From Pseudonocardia sp. EC080619-01 (GTDB lineage: Bacteria; Actinomycetota; Actinomycetes; Mycobacteriales; Pseudonocardiaceae), in the NCBI RefSeq assembly GCF_001420995.1, contig NZ_CP012184.1, forward strand, positions 4,324,501 through 4,388,500: DNA of 64,000 bases, in the 5' to 3' direction. The notes under the pieces are model-generated. The model did not search any database and had not been told where the DNA came from. It saw only the letters and a program-made list of their open reading frames with translations. Positions 57,265-64,000 of this stretch are shown here, piece by piece. The first letter of the stretch is position 1. The number at the start of each line of letters is the position of its first letter. The translations under genes and the position numbers were made by a program.

Positions 57265-58305
57265 ATGAGGCAGACGGGGGAGGACGGTCGCGTGGGTGAC
57301 GTACGACTCGATCCCTGCCCGAAGCGGATGGAGTTCGGGCCGTGCGGGGGCGTGCGCGCGGACCTGACCTGCGAGCTCGGGACGGTGCCGTGCCCGTTCG
57401 CCGACGGCGCCGCCGTCCCGTGGACGGGGCCGCCCGGCCGGTCGGCGGCACCGGCCGCGTTCGGGCACAAGGGGCCCGTCGTGCTCACCGATCTGACGTC
57501 GCCGCCGTACGATCCCGCCGCACTCGGCCGGATCGTGCGGACGATCGCCGGCTCGTGCGACGCGCTGCTGATCGGCCAGCACCACGACGAGCCGGACTTC
57601 CCGCCGACGATGCTGGCCGTGCTCGCCCGGGAGGCGGGCGGGCACCCGTGGGTGACGCTGACCTGCCGGGACCGCAACCGCGTCGTTCTCGAACAGGACG
57701 TCGCCGGGCTGGCCGCAGCCGGAGCGGAGGCCGTGTTCTGCGTGACCGGTGACGCCCGCGGCCCGAGTGTGCGGCCGGACGTCTCCCAGGTGTTCGACCT
57801 CGACGGCACCCGGCTGGCGTCGCTCGCCGCCGCGGCCGGGCTGCCCGCCGTCGTCCCCGAGGCGCCGGACGCCCCGCCGACCGGGCTGCGCCCGGCGCGG
57901 CTGGCCGAGAAGCAGCGGGCCGGCGCGGGCGCGGTCGTCCTGAACCACGCGGCGTCACCGGGGCGGGTCGCGGAGTTCGTCACCGCCGCCCGCGGCCACG
58001 GCGCGACGCTGCCGGTGGTCGCCGGGGTCGCGGTGTTCACCGACGAGCCGGGCGCCCGGCGGCTGGAGGCGTTCCCCGGTCTGGAGATCGACCCGGCCGC
58101 GGTCGAGCGGGTGCTGACCGCGTCCGACCCGGTCGAGGCGGGCATCGAGGCGGCCGTCGACGAGGCCGTGGCGCTGCTGGCCGTCGACGGCGTCGCCGGG
58201 GTCAACCTGTCCGGCCGCGGTTCCTCCGGCGACGACGACACCGCCGCCGCGATCAAGGCCGAGATCGGGCACCGGATCCGGAGTAGGGCCGGGACCCGCG
58301 GGTAG
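57265..58305 (+). CDS. Methylene-THF reductase-like protein with N-terminal MTHFR_C zinc/Cys domain
   Basis: A 346-residue protein. The N-terminus has CPKRMEFGPCGGV followed by Cys-containing stretches (Cys18, 27, 36, 43), the MTHFR_C (MetV-like) signature. A MetF-like TIM barrel follows (VVLTDLTSPPYDPAALGRIV, VTLTCRDRNRVVLEQDVAGL, VFCVTGDARGP, VNLSGRGSSGDDDTAAAIKA). It probably works in one-carbon transfer, with the Cys domain as electron or corrinoid partner. ATG 57265 follows GGAAGAGG. The downstream methyltransferase gene starts 10 bp after its stop. Confidence 0.82.
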   Translation: MRQTGEDGRVGDVRLDPCPKRMEFGPCGGVRADLTCELGTVPCPFADGAAVPWTGPPGRSAAPAAFGHKGPVVLTDLTSPPYDPAALGRIVRTIAGSCDALLIGQHHDEPDFPPTMLAVLAREAGGHPWVTLTCRDRNRVVLEQDVAGLAAAGAEAVFCVTGDARGPSVRPDVSQVFDLDGTRLASLAAAAGLPAVVPEAPDAPPTGLRPARLAEKQRAGAGAVVLNHAASPGRVAEFVTAARGHGATLPVVAGVAVFTDEPGARRLEAFPGLEIDPAAVERVLTASDPVEAGIEAAVDEAVALLAVDGVAGVNLSGRGSSGDDDTAAAIKAEIGHRIRSRAGTRG

Positions 58306-58314
58306 GCGGACGCC

Positions 58315-59082
58315 ATGGCCGACCTCGTCCCCGAGCGGATGGAACTCGAGTTCGACACCGTCGCGGAGTGGACCCGCGTGGCGGTCGCCGAGCTCGGCGA
58401 CGACCACGCGATCCCGGCGGCGTGCCGGGGCAGCGCCAGCCCCGACGGTCTGGACCGGCTGGTCGCGGCGTGCGGGGTCGGCCGCGGCACCCGGCTCGCC
58501 GACGTCGGCGGCGGCACCGGCGGGCCCGCCGCCTACGCCCGCGAGTACTTCGGTGCCGACCCGGTCGTCGTCGACCCGATGCCGGGGGCCTGCCGGGCCG
58601 CGGCGTCGATGTTCGGGCTGCCCGCCGTCGTCGGGGACGGGCACCGGATACCGCTGGCGACCGGATCGGTCCCGGCCTGCTGGTGCCTCGGGGTGCTGCG
58701 CACGGTGCGGGAGAAGGACGTCCTGCTCGGCGAGCTGCACCGGATCCTGCGCCCCGGCGGTGGGCTGGGCCTGCTGGTGTACACCGCCGACGAGCCGCGG
58801 CCCGCGGGGGCGCCGGAGGGCAACCTCTTCCCGACCGTCGCCGGGACCCGGGACCTGCTCGACCAGGCCGGGTTCACGGTCGTCGAGGAGGCCCCGCTCA
58901 CCGGGTTCGCCGACGCCCCGAGGAGCTGGCACGACCGGATCGGCCGGGTCGACGAGGTGCTGACCCGCGACCACGGCGACGATCCGCGGTTCCGCGCGGC
59001 GGAGGAGCAGGCGGACCGGATCGGCCGGTTGATCTCCGAGGGCACCGTGACCGGGGTGCTGCTGCATGCCACCGCTCGCTGA
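58315..59082 (+). CDS. SAM-dependent methyltransferase (class I)
   Basis: A 255-residue methyltransferase: ADVGGGTGGPAAYAREYFGA (SAM loop), VVGDGHRIPLATGSVPACW, LGELHRILRPGGGLGLLVYT. It is probably co-transcribed with the MetF-like gene, suggesting a shared one-carbon or methylation task. Substrate unknown. Confidence 0.85.
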   Translation: MADLVPERMELEFDTVAEWTRVAVAELGDDHAIPAACRGSASPDGLDRLVAACGVGRGTRLADVGGGTGGPAAYAREYFGADPVVVDPMPGACRAAASMFGLPAVVGDGHRIPLATGSVPACWCLGVLRTVREKDVLLGELHRILRPGGGLGLLVYTADEPRPAGAPEGNLFPTVAGTRDLLDQAGFTVVEEAPLTGFADAPRSWHDRIGRVDEVLTRDHGDDPRFRAAEEQADRIGRLISEGTVTGVLLHATAR

Positions 59083-59091
59083 GAACCTCGG

Positions 59092-59805
59092 TCAGCGATG
59101 CGTGGCCAGTCTCCGGTACTCCGCTACCGCAGCGTCGTCGGTCCCCGATGCCATCGTGGCGGCATTCCGTCTGCCGGTCACCGAACCGGGGTCGTACTCA
59201 CCGGATTCGATCCCGATCTCGGCGAGATCCGTGACTCGCGTGAAGGCCAACTGGACTCCGTGCTGCGGTCGTCCGACCAACAGGACGGAGAACCTGGCCG
59301 GGCCGGCGGGGAGGAGCGTCACCGCCCCGGCGAACCGCCAGGATGTGCAGTCGATGACGTCTCCGTCCAGGACGACCGAGCAGTCCGTGCCACTCGGACT
59401 CCCGATCTCGTCGTTCGCCAGGGACAGTGCGGCCGGTACCGCCCCCGGGTACTCGTCGGCCGGCCCGGGGAGGGTCGCTCCCACGTGAAGAGCGGCTGCG
59501 GCCCCGATCAGGTCCGGCCGTCCCTGGTCGGGTAGCGGGGTGTGGACGCAGACCAGCCGTACGCCGCTGAAGGCACCGGACGGCGAACCGGTGGGGACCG
59601 CGGTACAGGTCGTCATCGCTGTCACAGCATCCGGAGCACCGGTCACGGATTCGACAAAGGTCTCGCGCGGGCTGTGTGGGAAGTCCGGAACGACTGCCGT
59701 CAGTCCCTGCGTCCTGAATCTGAGAACCACGTGAACTTCTTTCTCGTGCACCGTCCGACAGGAGGTGGCCGGGAATCGTATCTGATTTCGATCCATGAGC
59801 TTCAC
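59092..59805 (-). CDS. Hypothetical protein, up to 237 residues
   Basis: A frame of less GC-rich codons than the neighbours: HVVLRFRTQGLTAVVPDFPH, GVRLVCVHTPLPDQGRPDLI, GTDCSVVLDGDVIDCTSWRF. It looks like a soluble beta-rich protein. No family recognised. The start is uncertain: GTG 59805, or ATG 59796 nine bases further in. It follows, on the same strand, a frameshifted secreted protein and may share its operon. Confidence 0.5.
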   Translation of the reverse strand: MKLMDRNQIRFPATSCRTVHEKEVHVVLRFRTQGLTAVVPDFPHSPRETFVESVTGAPDAVTAMTTCTAVPTGSPSGAFSGVRLVCVHTPLPDQGRPDLIGAAAALHVGATLPGPADEYPGAVPAALSLANDEIGSPSGTDCSVVLDGDVIDCTSWRFAGAVTLLPAGPARFSVLLVGRPQHGVQLAFTRVTDLAEIGIESGEYDPGSVTGRRNAATMASGTDDAAVAEYRRLATHR

Positions 59806-59809
59806 CGAC

Positions 59810-60288
59810 TCACCTGCGGGCGACCAGGCCAGGATTGCGGAGTGTCAACGTCGCGTAGCAGGCCAAGCTACCACTGGCGCGGAAGACATCGACGCGCACA
59901 TCGATCGAGGGCCGCAACGTCGTCGTGTAGCTGACCGGAACGCAGCCCCGCGGGGCGACGCCACGAAAGGTCCACGGACGGACCGCTCGAAGGTCGCCGT
60001 AAAACTGCCTGCCGGAGCCTGCGGGCCTCCAAGGTGGTTCTCGATCCCCGCGAGATTGATGCGGAAGGACCATGTCTCGGTTCCAGAAACGGGTCCGTCT
60101 GAGGGGCGGACATCAAGTTGACTGGCGCTGACCGAGTCGCTGCATAGAGGTGCGGATTGGCCGGAGATCGAAGATCTCGCTCCCTTGGCGTGAGCCACAC
60201 TCGAGCAGCACAGAGTGATTACGAGAAGTAATCCAAGAGCGATCAACAGTCGCTCATGAAGCGATGGTTTTCTGATCGCGTGAGTCAT
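59810..60288 (-). pseudogene. Secreted hypothetical protein with a frameshift
   Basis: ATG 60288 opens a signal peptide (RLLIALGLLLVITLCCSSVAHA) and a mature part with DVRPSDGPVSGTETWSFRIN and GSFTATFERSVRGPFVASPRG. A frame change near 59955 then gives VPVSYTTTLRPSIDVRVDVF and GSLACYATLTLRNPG, which reads better than the original frame. No family known. Codons are less GC-rich than the genome, which hints at transfer. Confidence 0.5.
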
Positions 60289-60476
60289 GTATCGACGATA
60301 GACCGATCGACCTCCGGTCTACGAGAACCTGTACAGGTCGAGCCTGTGTCGCCCAGTCGAGTTGAGGAGACGCGGAAAGTTTCCTCGGCTAGGCGAGAAG
60401 AAGTATAAGAGGCGTCTGTGTGTGGGAAAGGGAGCGAATATGGCTGGCTCTGTTGTGCAGTCGAAGATCATTTCGT

Positions 60477-61229
60477 TCACGCCACCGGTCGCCCCGCCCC
60501 CGGGCTCTCCGAGCCCGTGTCCCGCAGCAGGTCGGCGAGCCCGCCGCGGGCCCGGCCCCGCTCGCGGGCGCTGGTGCGGACCGTCCCCGGGGCACCGGGG
60601 ACGACCCGGAACCCGTGTGCCCGCAGCCGGGCGACGATCCCGTGGTCCTCCCCGCTGCCCACCGCCGGGAAACCGGCGACCGCGAGGAAGGCGTCCGCGC
60701 GCAGACCGAGGTTCGCCGCGTAGACGGGATGGTCCGGGGCCGGCGGCTCCCCGGGCGGCCGCGGGGAACCGGGCAGGTCGAGGACGACGCCGCCCGCCAC
60801 GGCGCCGGCCCCCGTGTCGGCGATCGCGAGGTGCTCGCGCACCCACCCGGGTGCGACGGTGCCGTCGGCGTCGATGCTGAGCAGCCAGGTCGTCGCCGGA
60901 TCGGTGCCCAGCGAGCGCAGCACCGTCCGCCCGGCCAGGGTGCGCGCCGCCCCGACGACCGGGGGCAGCCCGTCGCGGACCGCCTGCGGGTCCCGTTCGA
61001 GCACGGTGACCCGGACCCGCCGGGCGGCCGGGTGTCCGGCGGCCGCCGCCCGGGCGTGCGCGGCGGTGGCGTCGGAGCAGCGGTCCGCCACCACGCACAG
61101 CGCCCGGGCCCGCAGCCCCGGTGTCCTGTCGAGCGCCGTCAGGACGGATCCCACGCAGGCACCGATCGAACCGGCCTCGTCGTGCGCCGGGATCAGCACT
61201 CCTGCCGCGGTGATCGGCCCCGGGGTCAC
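60477..61229 (-). CDS. GT2-family glycosyltransferase
   Basis: A 250-residue family 2 glycosyltransferase: GVLIPAHDEAGSIGACVGSV at the N-terminus, LLSIDADGTVAPGWVREHL with the metal motif DAD, and YAANLGLRADAFLAVAGFP. GTG 61229 overlaps the stop of the PIG-L/methyltransferase gene (GTGA), so the three minus-strand genes 60.5-63.6 kb form an operon. Confidence 0.88.
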   Translation of the reverse strand: MTPGPITAAGVLIPAHDEAGSIGACVGSVLTALDRTPGLRARALCVVADRCSDATAAHARAAAAGHPAARRVRVTVLERDPQAVRDGLPPVVGAARTLAGRTVLRSLGTDPATTWLLSIDADGTVAPGWVREHLAIADTGAGAVAGGVVLDLPGSPRPPGEPPAPDHPVYAANLGLRADAFLAVAGFPAVGSGEDHGIVARLRAHGFRVVPGAPGTVRTSARERGRARGGLADLLRDTGSESPGAGRPVA

Positions 61230-62512
61230 CGCCGCCGCACCACGAGCAGCAGGAACTCCTCGTCGGTGTGGTCGACGACGGTGCGGAACCGGTCGTCGTC
61301 CCGTACCCGGCCGTGCACGGTGGCGGCGTCCGCGGGAGCCTCGGCCGGCCAGCGCCGCCAGTGCACGAGGGCGAGGTCGCCACCGGGCTCCAGCGCCGTC
61401 GCGACCCGGTCCAGCACGGCCGTCACCCGCTGCGCGGGCAGGTAGTACAGGAACTCCGACAGCACGACGAGATCGGCGCCGTCGGGCACGGCGCGCGCGT
61501 CGTCGACGTCGGCCCGCGCGACCTCGACGCCGGGTGCGTCCGCGACGGCCGCCGTCGTGGCGGACACGGCCTCGTCGACCGCGTCGGTGGCGACGAGCCG
61601 CCGGCACCGGCTCGCCAGCGCACGGGTGAGCTCACCGATCCCGCACCCCGGCTCGGCGACCAGCCCGTAGTGCTCGCGGGGCAGCGAGGCGAGCAGGACC
61701 GCCTGCTTGCGCCGCTCGTACCAGGAGCTCCGTACCCGCCACGGGTCCGGGTCGTCGCGGTAGCGGGCGGCGAACAGCTCCGGCGGTGCCCCGGTGGCGG
61801 GCGGCTCCCGGAAGTAGACCTCCTCGGTGCCGTGGAAGTGTTCGAGCGTGGCGGCGGACAGCACGGCCCGGCTGCCGCCGGCCGGGACCGCGGTCTGCGA
61901 CGCGTGCGCGGCGATCGCCCGTCGCTTGGCGGCACGGTCGCCGGGGGACAGCCGCAGCCGGTGGCCGCGCTCCCACGGGACGTCCGGGCCGTGCGGGTCG
62001 CACCGCGTCCGCGCCCAGACCGGGAAGCCGAAGCCGTGCACGGTCACCGGTGCGGCCGCCCGGCACGCCTCCGCGACGGCCGCGTGGTCGGGGTGCGGGT
62101 CCGCCCGCCACGGGCTCGCCCACGCGTCGGCACCTCCCAGGTACGGCATCAGCGCCGGGACGAGGTCCTCCGTCCGGAGCGCGGAGTCGGGCATCCCGAG
62201 CCGGTGCACCGTCGCGGAGACGCCCAGCTCGGCCAGTGCCGCGTCGAGTTCGGCCCGGCGGGTGCGGGCCAGCGCGGCGCGGTCGAGCCCGCCGATCTCG
62301 GGCAGCGCCGCCTCGCCGTCGCTCGCCAGGACGAGCTCGACGGTGCCACCCGCCGCGGCGACGCCGCGGAGCAGCCCGGCCGCACCGAGTGTCTCGTCGT
62401 CGGGATGGGCGCAGACCACGACGAGACGGCGGAACCCCGACGGTTCCAGCTCGTGGACGGCGCGCGTCGCGACGGCGTCCTCCCACACGTCGGCGGGCTG
62501 GATCGGCTCCAT
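61226..62512 (-). CDS. PIG-L deacetylase - SAM methyltransferase fusion
   Basis: A 428-residue bifunctional protein. The N-terminal PIG-L (LmbE) zinc deacetylase has AHPDDE (35-40) and DPHPDHAAV. The C-terminal half is a NodS-like methyltransferase with AEPGCGIGELTRALA and LVVLSEFLYYLP. It would deacetylate an N-acetyl sugar and methylate it or a partner. Coupled to a glycosyltransferase and an acyl-CoA dehydrogenase-like gene by TGATG and GTGA overlaps, which suggests a small glycolipid or glycoside pathway. Confidence 0.88.
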   Translation of the reverse strand: MEPIQPADVWEDAVATRAVHELEPSGFRRLVVVCAHPDDETLGAAGLLRGVAAAGGTVELVLASDGEAALPEIGGLDRAALARTRRAELDAALAELGVSATVHRLGMPDSALRTEDLVPALMPYLGGADAWASPWRADPHPDHAAVAEACRAAAPVTVHGFGFPVWARTRCDPHGPDVPWERGHRLRLSPGDRAAKRRAIAAHASQTAVPAGGSRAVLSAATLEHFHGTEEVYFREPPATGAPPELFAARYRDDPDPWRVRSSWYERRKQAVLLASLPREHYGLVAEPGCGIGELTRALASRCRRLVATDAVDEAVSATTAAVADAPGVEVARADVDDARAVPDGADLVVLSEFLYYLPAQRVTAVLDRVATALEPGGDLALVHWRRWPAEAPADAATVHGRVRDDDRFRTVVDHTDEEFLLLVVRRR

Positions 62513-63564
62513 CAGTCCTCCTCGCCGAGCACGGCCCGGCCCAGGTCGGCCAGGTCCCGCGCACCGTGGTGCTGACGCAGGTAGACCTGGAGGTCGGCGA
62601 GCCGCGCCGCGAGCCGGTCGGAGCCGGCCAGCACGGTGACCCCGGCGGTCTCGGGCCCGGCGTCGAGCTCCGTGCGGCAGGCCCGTTCCACGGCGGCCCG
62701 GGCGGCCGCCACCGCGATGCGGTGCGGGTCGGCCGGGTCGGCGTCGATCGCGGCGGCCGTGGCACCGAGCAGCGCGTCCGCCGCGGCGACCGCGGCGTGC
62801 AGCGTGCCGAGACCGGCGAGCCGGTGCGGGTCCCCGCCGGTGCCGCGCAGGCCGGCGGCGATCTCGTCGACGATCCCGGCGGCGCCGCCGAGCCAGACGG
62901 CGGCGACCCCGGCGCCCCCGTGCCGGAACCCGGGCCGTCCGGTGTAGGCGTCGGGTCCGCCGACGAAGGCCTCGGGCGGGACCGGTACGTCGTGCAGGAC
63001 GACGTCGTCGGTGTCGGCGGCAGCCATCCCGGCTGCCCGCCACGCCCCGGTCCGGCGTTCGACCCGCGGATCGCGGAGATCGACATCGACGATCCGGGTG
63101 GCGTCGTCGCCGGCACCCGCGACGACGAGCGCCCGGTCCAGCAGGTGCGTGCCGGAACAGAACCGGACCGTCCCGCCGAGCCGTGGCCCGCCCGGGCCGG
63201 ACCCCAGACGTGCCCCACCGCCGGCCCGCGACGCCCACACCCCGTAGGTGACGCCGGGGGCGGCACCCCGGCCGTGCTCGGCCAGGATCGCGACCGCGTC
63301 GGTGTGCCCCTCGGCCAGTCGCGCGACCGGCAGGTCACGGCGGCCGACGGCGGCCAGGCGTGCCCAGCGCTCCGCGGTCGCCCCGGAGCCGGGCAGCGGG
63401 AGGTCGAGGTCGCCCGCGGCGACGGCGCCGGCCAGGGCCGCGGCGGCGGGGAAGGGAGTGGGTGCCCCGGCGGGGTCGGGGACCCGGCCGAGGATCCCGG
63501 AGGGCCCCGGGACGGTCCCGGTTCCGGCACCCGTCCGGGAGTGGAGGTGTTCGGGATCGGTCAC
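62512..63564 (-). CDS. Acyl-CoA dehydrogenase-like protein
   Basis: A 350-residue flavoprotein-like protein of the acyl-CoA dehydrogenase family: LGGTVRFCSGTHLLDRALVV, VELRDPRV-type strand and DVPVPPEAFVGGPDAYTG in the middle domain, and a helical C-terminus. The family catalytic Glu is not clearly placed, so it may be a divergent oxidoreductase. It starts with GTG 63564 and is first in the operon with the PIG-L and glycosyltransferase genes. Confidence 0.75.
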   Translation of the reverse strand: MTDPEHLHSRTGAGTGTVPGPSGILGRVPDPAGAPTPFPAAAALAGAVAAGDLDLPLPGSGATAERWARLAAVGRRDLPVARLAEGHTDAVAILAEHGRGAAPGVTYGVWASRAGGGARLGSGPGGPRLGGTVRFCSGTHLLDRALVVAGAGDDATRIVDVDLRDPRVERRTGAWRAAGMAAADTDDVVLHDVPVPPEAFVGGPDAYTGRPGFRHGGAGVAAVWLGGAAGIVDEIAAGLRGTGGDPHRLAGLGTLHAAVAAADALLGATAAAIDADPADPHRIAVAAARAAVERACRTELDAGPETAGVTVLAGSDRLAARLADLQVYLRQHHGARDLADLGRAVLGEED

Positions 63565-63621
63565 CGGCGACGTATCACCGTTGCCGAGCGGTCCAAACCC
63601 GACACGGCGCCGGACGCCGGA

Positions 63622-64000
63622 TCAGCCGTCGAGGTCGTGCCGCAGGGTGGCCACGGTGCGGGTCAGCAACCGCGAGACGTGCATCTGCGACACACCGATG
63701 TCCTCGGCGATCTCGGACTGGGTGCGGTTGCCGTAGAACCGCAGCAGCAGGATCCGGCGCTCCCGTTCCGGGAGCTCGCCGATCCGTTCCCGGAGCTCGG
63801 TCCGGACCGGTGCGCCCTCCAGGGCGCCGTCGTCCTCGCCGAGGCGTTCCCCGAGCGTCGTCTCGCCGTCGGGTCCCGGCTCGTCGAGCGAGACCGCGTT
63901 GTAGGACTCCATCGCGCCGAGCGCCTCGACGACCTCGGAGGTGTCGACGTCCAGTTCGGACGCGAGCTCGCTGGGGCGCGGGGCACGGCCCAGCCTCTGG
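63622..64000 (-). CDS. SigF/SigB-type RNA polymerase sigma factor (5' partial)
   Basis: The C-terminal 125 residues of a group 3 sigma factor; the gene continues beyond the window. Region 3 shows RLGRAPRPSELASELDVDTS and EALGAMESYNAVSLDEP; region 4 shows ELPERERRILLLRFYGNRTQ and IAEDIGVSQMHVSRLLTRT. This is the SigF/B family of actinobacteria, which controls stress or sporulation genes. Confidence 0.92.
   Translation of the reverse strand, partial: QRLGRAPRPSELASELDVDTSEVVEALGAMESYNAVSLDEPGPDGETTLGERLGEDDGALEGAPVRTELRERIGELPERERRILLLRFYGNRTQSEIAEDIGVSQMHVSRLLTRTVATLRHDLDG

Noticed and set aside
1..64000. CRISPR arrays, rRNA genes, replication origin, microcompartment shell genes
   Set aside because: No regularly spaced repeats, rRNA signatures, DnaA-box clusters or shell proteins were seen.

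Overview
This 64 kb window is high-GC, densely packed DNA with GTG and ATG starts, many GTGA/ATGA stop-start overlaps and actinobacterial families: CadI, MmpS-like, RskA-like anti-sigma, TIGR03086/DinB-type and SigF-type sigma. It reads as chromosome of an actinomycete, most likely Pseudonocardia or a close relative. That placement is inferred from gene content and style, not from a marker gene.

Region by region. 1-6.7 kb: the end of an unidentified gene, a CysJ-like NADPH flavoprotein, a HemS/HmuS-like protein, a secreted CHRD protein with a sortase, an FtsW/RodA-like protein, and an ECF sigma/anti-sigma pair. 6.8-12 kb: tRNA-Gly(TCC), then a scarred zone with IS3 and IS5 remnants and a regulator broken into two opposed fragments, around an intact PPOX-fold protein and an S9 peptidase. 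12-19 kb: a protein made of four cold-shock domains, then a DNA-alkylation repair locus (ogt, alkB, Ada zinc-domain protein, MGMT-Ada fusion, Oxygenase-NA) around an ECF sigma gene. Four promoters of one shape (GCAACCGG, 15 bases, GTTCTGC or GTT) precede sigma, ogt, alkB and the oxygenase, so this looks like one autoregulated adaptive response. An IS110-family element sits between the sigma gene and the MGMT-Ada gene.

19-31 kb: an MmpS-like protein and a nine-gene catabolic cluster (aldehyde dehydrogenase, HpcH aldolase, two amidohydrolases, MFS importer, flavin monooxygenase, nitroreductase, CoA-transferase, CitE-like lyase) with a divergent LysR gene. Three of these genes carry frameshifts. 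31-37 kb: arsenic/cadmium genes (cadI, arsR, acr3, a stub of arsC), a glycosyltransferase, dodecin, and a fluoride riboswitch before two fluC/crcB genes. 37-47 kb: a kinase-receiver-LuxR fusion divergent from a GntR gene, then a B12-dependent diol/glycerol dehydratase operon with heme-binding-like protein, glycerol channel and reactivase, split by a second identical IS110 copy in inverted orientation. 48-55 kb: a sugar regulon with a LacI regulator, MFS sugar porter, P-loop/HAD fusion, FGGY kinase and LacD-like aldolase, with four copies of a TGACACCGGTGTCA-type operator. 55-64 kb: small stress-type proteins, a MetF-like protein with a methyltransferase, two low-recognition secreted or soluble proteins, a PIG-L/methyltransferase cluster, and the end of a SigF-type sigma gene.

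The two strongest leads are the ECF-sigma alkylation regulon, where Ada-type sensor domains lack the usual DNA-binding domain, and the IS110 pair. In the IS110 pair a candidate bridge RNA with donor and target guides can be read from the sequence, and both copies landed in Shine-Dalgarno sequences.
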